Under the pieces are notes generated by a model that was not told the origin of the DNA, ran no database searches, and saw only the letters and a list, made by a program, of their open reading frames with translations. This document shows, one piece after another, positions 9,301 through 10,290 of a DNA stretch of 10,290 nt (position 1 is the stretch's first letter; every line of letters starts with the position of its first letter). Made by a program: the position numbers and the translations under genes. Origin of the DNA: Bacteroidales bacterium (GTDB lineage Bacteria; Bacteroidota; Bacteroidia; Bacteroidales; ML635J-15); NCBI GenBank assembly GCA_017997855.1, contig JAGOEF010000041.1, forward strand, positions 1-10,290, written 5' to 3'.

Positions 9301-10290
9301 CACCGAAACAGTGACCGACCCCACAGGTACACTAACATTAAATGCTGATGGAAGTATTGATGTTGCCGCAGGAACTCCCGCAGGCAGCTATTCGCTTACC
9401 TATCAGATTTGCGAAGTGCTGAACCCGACAAATTGTGATGATGCCATTGTTAACATAACCATTACTGCCGCTCAAATTATTGCAAACGACGATTATGCCG
9501 GTGGAATAAATGGCTTTACCGGTGCAAACAATGTTGTAAATGTGTTTACCAACGACCTTCTTAACGGGAATCCGGTAAATCCGGCTGAAGTCAGCTTACT
9601 TGAAACCATCCCTGAAGATAACGGATACCTTGTACTTAACCCTGATGGAAGTGTTGACGTAATACCCGGTACTCCGGCTGGCACTTACTATCTGACATAT
9701 CAAATTTGCGAAATACTCAACCCGCTCAATTGCGATGATGCTCAGGTATTCATTACTGTGGTAGAAGCAGCAATTGCAGCCAATGATGATAATTTCACCT
9801 CGTCAGCTATTGATTGTGATATGGGAGGAGTTGCAGGCAATGTGCTTACCAACGACCTGCTTAGTGGTATGGCAGTTAATTCAGCAGATGTGACTATTAC
9901 GCTCACCGACAATGGCGGAATAAGCGGTGCCTTTATCGCTGCCGACGGAAGTCTGAACATTCCTGCCGGTGTTGCAGTTGGCAACTATGTACTTACCTAC
10001 GGAATCTGCGAAGTAATCAATCCGGCAAACTGCGATAATGCCTCTATCAGTATCAGCATCTCCGACACCGAAAATCCGGCAATTACTTGTCCGGCCGATG
10101 TATTGGTTAACACAGATCCTTCTTCTTGTGAAGCTGCTACAGTTTCCATTGGAACACCTGCTGTCAGCGATAATTGCGGTGTTTTGTCGGTAACCGGCGT
10201 GCGCAGTGATATGCTGGCTCTGACCGACCCCTATCCTATCGGCACTACAACAATTACATGGACAGTTACAGATTTTGGCGGCAACATGGC
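3335..10290 (+). CDS. Giant secreted modular adhesin-like protein (DUF11/SprB/HYR repeats), 3' end missing
   Basis: One frame stays open from the ATG at 3335 to the window edge, giving at least 2318 residues. Residues 1-31 are a signal peptide with likely cleavage after VNA, before Gln32. Residues 32 to about 400 form a beta-rich N-terminal domain with phrases such as IVYAGLYWTG and WRDVTIFDGHAYVAG, which recall the N-terminal (DUF3344-like) region of other DUF11 surface proteins. A DUF11-like domain starts near 406 (PGDEIEISIEVRNKG). Residues 537-649 are an unrecognised Cys-containing segment. Then come two Ig-like domains (650-819), a SprB repeat (820-897), long repeats R1-R2 (898-1089), five DUF11-type repeats (1090-1752), long repeats R3-R7 (1753-2242) and a partial HYR domain (2243 on). 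Such proteins in Bacteroidota are usually exported by type IX secretion and act in adhesion or gliding; the C-terminal sorting domain is not in view. The start lacks a Shine-Dalgarno motif and follows A-rich sequence. The class is firm; the ligand or exact role cannot be read from sequence. Confidence 0.93.
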   Translation, partial: MTTKILSIHHTIFFRAALIALFSAFITGVNAQVVKSFTQRTSQYSPAKVIYNVKGDFTMIGNTNLTLQNYGDNTSNNNSMIYVDVDGVSTTLNSSSANLSFSTENGALPECSNIVYAGLYWTGRANNGGNSPMTFSVTKGSVTVNFDKQKVLIKGPGASSYSNVTANISDIYYPETNHGQMYSAYAEVTDYVRQYGLGSYTVANIALQEGNGGSTGYYGGWAMIVIYENSKMKWRDVTIFDGHAYVAGNVTADYTIPVSGFNTVQSGQVNMKLGIVAGEGDRNISGDFLQIRNHSNTNWVNLNHSDNSSNNFYNSSIFTGGNTRNPNLVNNTGLDISMFNIPNTGNSVITNNQTATSFRYGSTQDTYVIFMMAMSVDAYIPTPEAHSHIISIGGAPYISGNPLIAQPGDEIEISIEVRNKGTEPINNATLVIPVPFASEYVSSSRQVFFTPVPTPNNLYYDPSSGANGSIIWQIGTLPLPANPSDLLGTLTFKIKATQDCSILANINCTPEILISGYMNGTGAISNTVFTNQTTIQGYQMSGSCTGEPIVIPYKVNLNATDYVNANCAATPSVLSFLECNLSGPIAITEVSGHFPAGSRFYNQYPVTGSSVEYTISNPFPATPGIQTYYAVPPGASSCYFEFTIEVRTMTSTPTVSATPVTYCQNQVAIPLTATASNPAYTLYYYSSPTGIPQLSIIPSTTTPGTYTYYVAEGLSASCISPNKLPIQVVVNPLPVAPTAAASNISEVCYNDNGNIILSATGGSGTQLNWYTGSCGGTLIGTGNNLSIASPTTTTTYYVAWSNSCGISACSQVTVIALPQLNISLSVSAEIQYYNGSTGEISVTASGGTPPYLYSLNGGPAQASNVFSNLAPGNYTVVITDSKGCSETATIAIANALQIIAVDDAGTVNGMVGGTAVANVLSNDLLNGAPVLPAEVILSFISSTHPNISLSGNSVIVSPGTPAGTYYLVYQICETANPTNCDQATVTITVSAAPIIANDDMASGINGTNGQTNVLNVFDNDLLNGNPVNPVDVILSLVIPDPTGTISMNPDGSIDVAPNTPGGTYTLTYQICEVLNPTNCDQAIVTITVIKTSDVSIVKTHIDPSNLPVGTPAQLIEINPSVITAGTQIYYFLMVENFGPDNSLQATITDILPAGILNPQYSLNFGNSWFAWGGTRYLAEFLYPGVNYVMIRGDVDPAATGTLVNTATIYSAVTTDPDLSNNESTVITTILQSADLGLTKQALTSPVVIGGQIVYQIVVTNYGPSVANNVIITDAIDPAVISGAEYSVDGGATWLSPWTGSLNVGNLNPAASVSLLVRGTVVDASPAPNVDPIPNTASVVSSTDDPDLGNNDETIYTPLNTDADVSILKSGPASVTAGEEIIYTITVTNNSNTFTATNVHIHDVVNPAIIAGAQYSTDGGTTWNAWSNEYVISDMLPFASFTLSIKGTVLSNITGSITNTAYIESNTPDSDLSNNTSTVITNVNVISDLEVIKIQIDPSMLPLSQAQIFGNPYDYVISPVEITAGEEIYYVLFYANNGPSDATNVIIDDVLPGFVIDWQASRCQANYGPWTGSGNLGTIIAGGQCVIVIRGFVQENATGNLVNTANIHSSDVTDPNSGNDESTFVTPIQAMADLSIDKTVNNSTPYVGDNVVFTITVTNEGPSAASNISVSDLLPTGYTYVSHLASDGNYVAATGIWTIAGIAFPGSANLSITALVNLPGSNNTNVSTITGSDTHDPEPDNDSDSETTWPVNVIIANDDNAGPVNGYTGANAVVNVFGNDLLNGSPVNPLQLILTETVPNPSGYLSLNPDGTVDVNPGTPAGSHSLTYQICETANPTNCDDAIVTITVEAAQIIANDDSGSANGYTGATNVLNVFTNDLLNGNPVIPAEVILTETVADPTGALTLNADGSVDVAAGTPAGSYSLTYQICEVLNPTNCDDAIVTITVAAAAIIANDDTGSANGYTGATNVLNVFTNDLLNGNPVNPAEVILTETVTDPTGTLTLNADGSIDVAAGTPAGSYSLTYQICEVLNPTNCDDAIVNITITAAQIIANDDYAGGINGFTGANNVVNVFTNDLLNGNPVNPAEVSLLETIPEDNGYLVLNPDGSVDVIPGTPAGTYYLTYQICEILNPLNCDDAQVFITVVEAAIAANDDNFTSSAIDCDMGGVAGNVLTNDLLSGMAVNSADVTITLTDNGGISGAFIAADGSLNIPAGVAVGNYVLTYGICEVINPANCDNASISISISDTENPAITCPADVLVNTDPSSCEAATVSIGTPAVSDNCGVLSVTGVRSDMLALTDPYPIGTTTITWTVTDFGGNM
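5282..5791 (+). other. Two tandem Ig-like domains (CHU_C-associated type)
   Basis: Residues about 650-733 and 734-819 of the giant protein are two Ig-like domains. The first has VTYCQNQVAIPLTATAS, then YYYSSPTGIPQ, then TTTPGTYTYYVAE and a closing VVVNPLPVAP. The second has EVCYNDNGNIILSATGG, LNWYTGSCGG and TTTTTYYVAW. This order (Cys near the first strand, a WY/YY-x-G segment, a TTT...YYV strand and a PLP linker) matches the Ig-like domains common in Bacteroidota surface proteins with CHU_C or gliding-type C-termini. They probably serve as stalk units between the N-terminal region and the repeat arrays. Confidence 0.75.
5792..6025 (+). repeat. Single SprB-type repeat
   Basis: Residues 820-897 of the giant protein match the SprB repeat seen in the Flavobacterium gliding adhesin: GEISVTASGGTPPYLYSLNG, then FSNLAPGNYTVVITD, then SKGC. 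Only one copy is present here, unlike the many in SprB itself. It supports the Bacteroidota assignment and the surface-adhesin class, but one copy does not show that the protein drives gliding. Confidence 0.85.
6026..6601 (+). repeat. Long repeats R1 and R2 (96 aa each), cadherin-like fold suspected
   Basis: Two tandem units of 288 bases each: R1 6026-6313 and R2 6314-6601 (residues 898-993 and 994-1089). Each runs from IIA(V/N)DD through NV...NDLLNG, a PGTPAGTYYLVYQ-like strand and a closing Cys pair (CETANPTNC or CEVLNPTNC) to VTITV. The opening DD and the NDLLNG motif resemble calcium-binding cadherin-like or VCBS-type surface repeats. Both units have NCDQA after the second Cys, while R3-R6 downstream have NCDDA, so R1-R2 form their own subgroup. 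Confidence 0.85.
6602..8590 (+). repeat. Array of five DUF11-type repeats
   Basis: Five tandem units with approximate limits D1 6602-7024, D2 7025-7408, D3 7409-7780, D4 7781-8215 and D5 8216-8590. Each follows the DUF11 pattern: a D(V/L)xxxK strand, an ITAG-like turn, an IxYxIxVTNxGP strand, a TDxLP-like segment, an NTAxI-like strand and an acidic closing linker such as TDPDLSNN. DUF11 units are extracellular Ig-like stalk domains common in bacterial surface proteins. D1 and D4 are longer (141 and 145 residues against 124-128), with an extra segment starting IDPSxLP. D2 and D3 share a YSxDGGxTW motif. D5 is the most canonical, with GxWTIAGI and SLxITALV-like strands. Confidence 0.85.
8591..10060 (+). 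repeat. Long repeats R3 to R7 (96-99 aa each)
   Basis: Five tandem units: R3 8591-8887, R4 8888-9181, R5 9182-9475, R6 9476-9772, R7 9773-10060. R3-R6 share IIANDD, a GxTGAxNxxNVF segment, NDLLNG, a DGxxDV strand, GTPAG and YQICE...NCDDA. R4 and R5 agree at about 89 of 98 residues by my count, the closest pair, pointing to recent tandem duplication. R7 is diverged: it carries an extra Cys (IDCD), loses the GTPAG motif and has GICEVINPANC, as expected of a terminal unit. They belong to the same family as R1-R2, from which the DUF11 block separates them. Confidence 0.9.
10061..10290 (+). other. HYR-type domain, cut by the window end
   Basis: From residue 2243 the giant protein reads DTENPAITCPADVLVNTDP, then SCEAATVSIGTPAVSDNCG, then YPIGTTTITWTVTDFGGN. 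This is the HYR pattern: xPxIxCPxD, a VxxGTPxxxDNCG segment and FPxGTxTVTWTVTDxxGN. HYR domains are Ig-fold extracellular modules, frequent near the C-terminal part of Bacteroidota surface proteins. Only this unit is visible; more copies may follow. Confidence 0.9.

Noticed and set aside
3541..9984. Several minus-strand open frames of about 63-113 codons across the giant gene
   Set aside because: They lie wholly inside the long plus-strand frame, have no recognisable domains, and recur at matching places in the repeats, as expected from the codon pattern of the coding strand.
8591..10060. Regular repeats of about 295 bases as a CRISPR or satellite-like array
   Set aside because: The period is a whole number of codons, the frame stays open and the variation is mostly synonymous or conservative, so these are protein repeats.

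Overview
The window reads as chromosomal DNA of a member of the Bacteroidota. This rests on three things: a giant secreted protein with a SprB-type repeat, CHU_C-style Ig-like domains, DUF11 repeats and a HYR domain; start codons preceded by A-rich sequence rather than a Shine-Dalgarno motif; and moderate GC content, with AT-rich intergenic DNA. All three genes lie on the + strand.

Bases 1-2559 hold the 3' part of a very large UvrA-family ATPase. The frame is already open at base 1. It contains the tail of one ABC module followed by two complete UvrA-type ABC modules. The whole protein must therefore have at least three ABC modules, against two in ordinary UvrA, and is probably a tandem double UvrA. 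The visible ABC1-type module lacks the UvrB-binding insertion. A 233-base AT-rich gap follows (2560-2792), with a weak candidate promoter overlapping a small dyad.

Bases 2793-3314 encode a small unrecognised protein of 173 residues with a signal peptide. Its stop lies 20 bases before the next start, so the two genes are probably cotranscribed.

Bases 3335-10290 are one uninterrupted frame, open at the right edge, giving at least 2318 residues of a secreted modular adhesin-like protein. The order is: signal peptide; N-terminal beta-rich domain; an early DUF11-like domain; an unrecognised Cys-containing segment; two Ig-like domains; one SprB repeat; two 96-residue repeats; five DUF11-type repeats; five more of the 96-99-residue repeats; and the start of a HYR domain. 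A type IX secretion C-terminal signal is expected downstream but lies outside the window. I checked the reading phase at many lines and found no frameshift.

The UvrA-like gene and the secreted pair show no functional link. I see no tRNA, rRNA, CRISPR array, insertion sequence or phage gene. The most notable points are the three-or-more-module UvrA, a C-x7-C cysteine pair kept in all seven long repeats, the DUF11 block splitting that repeat array, and the small secreted protein ahead of the giant gene. None is strong evidence for a wholly new system.
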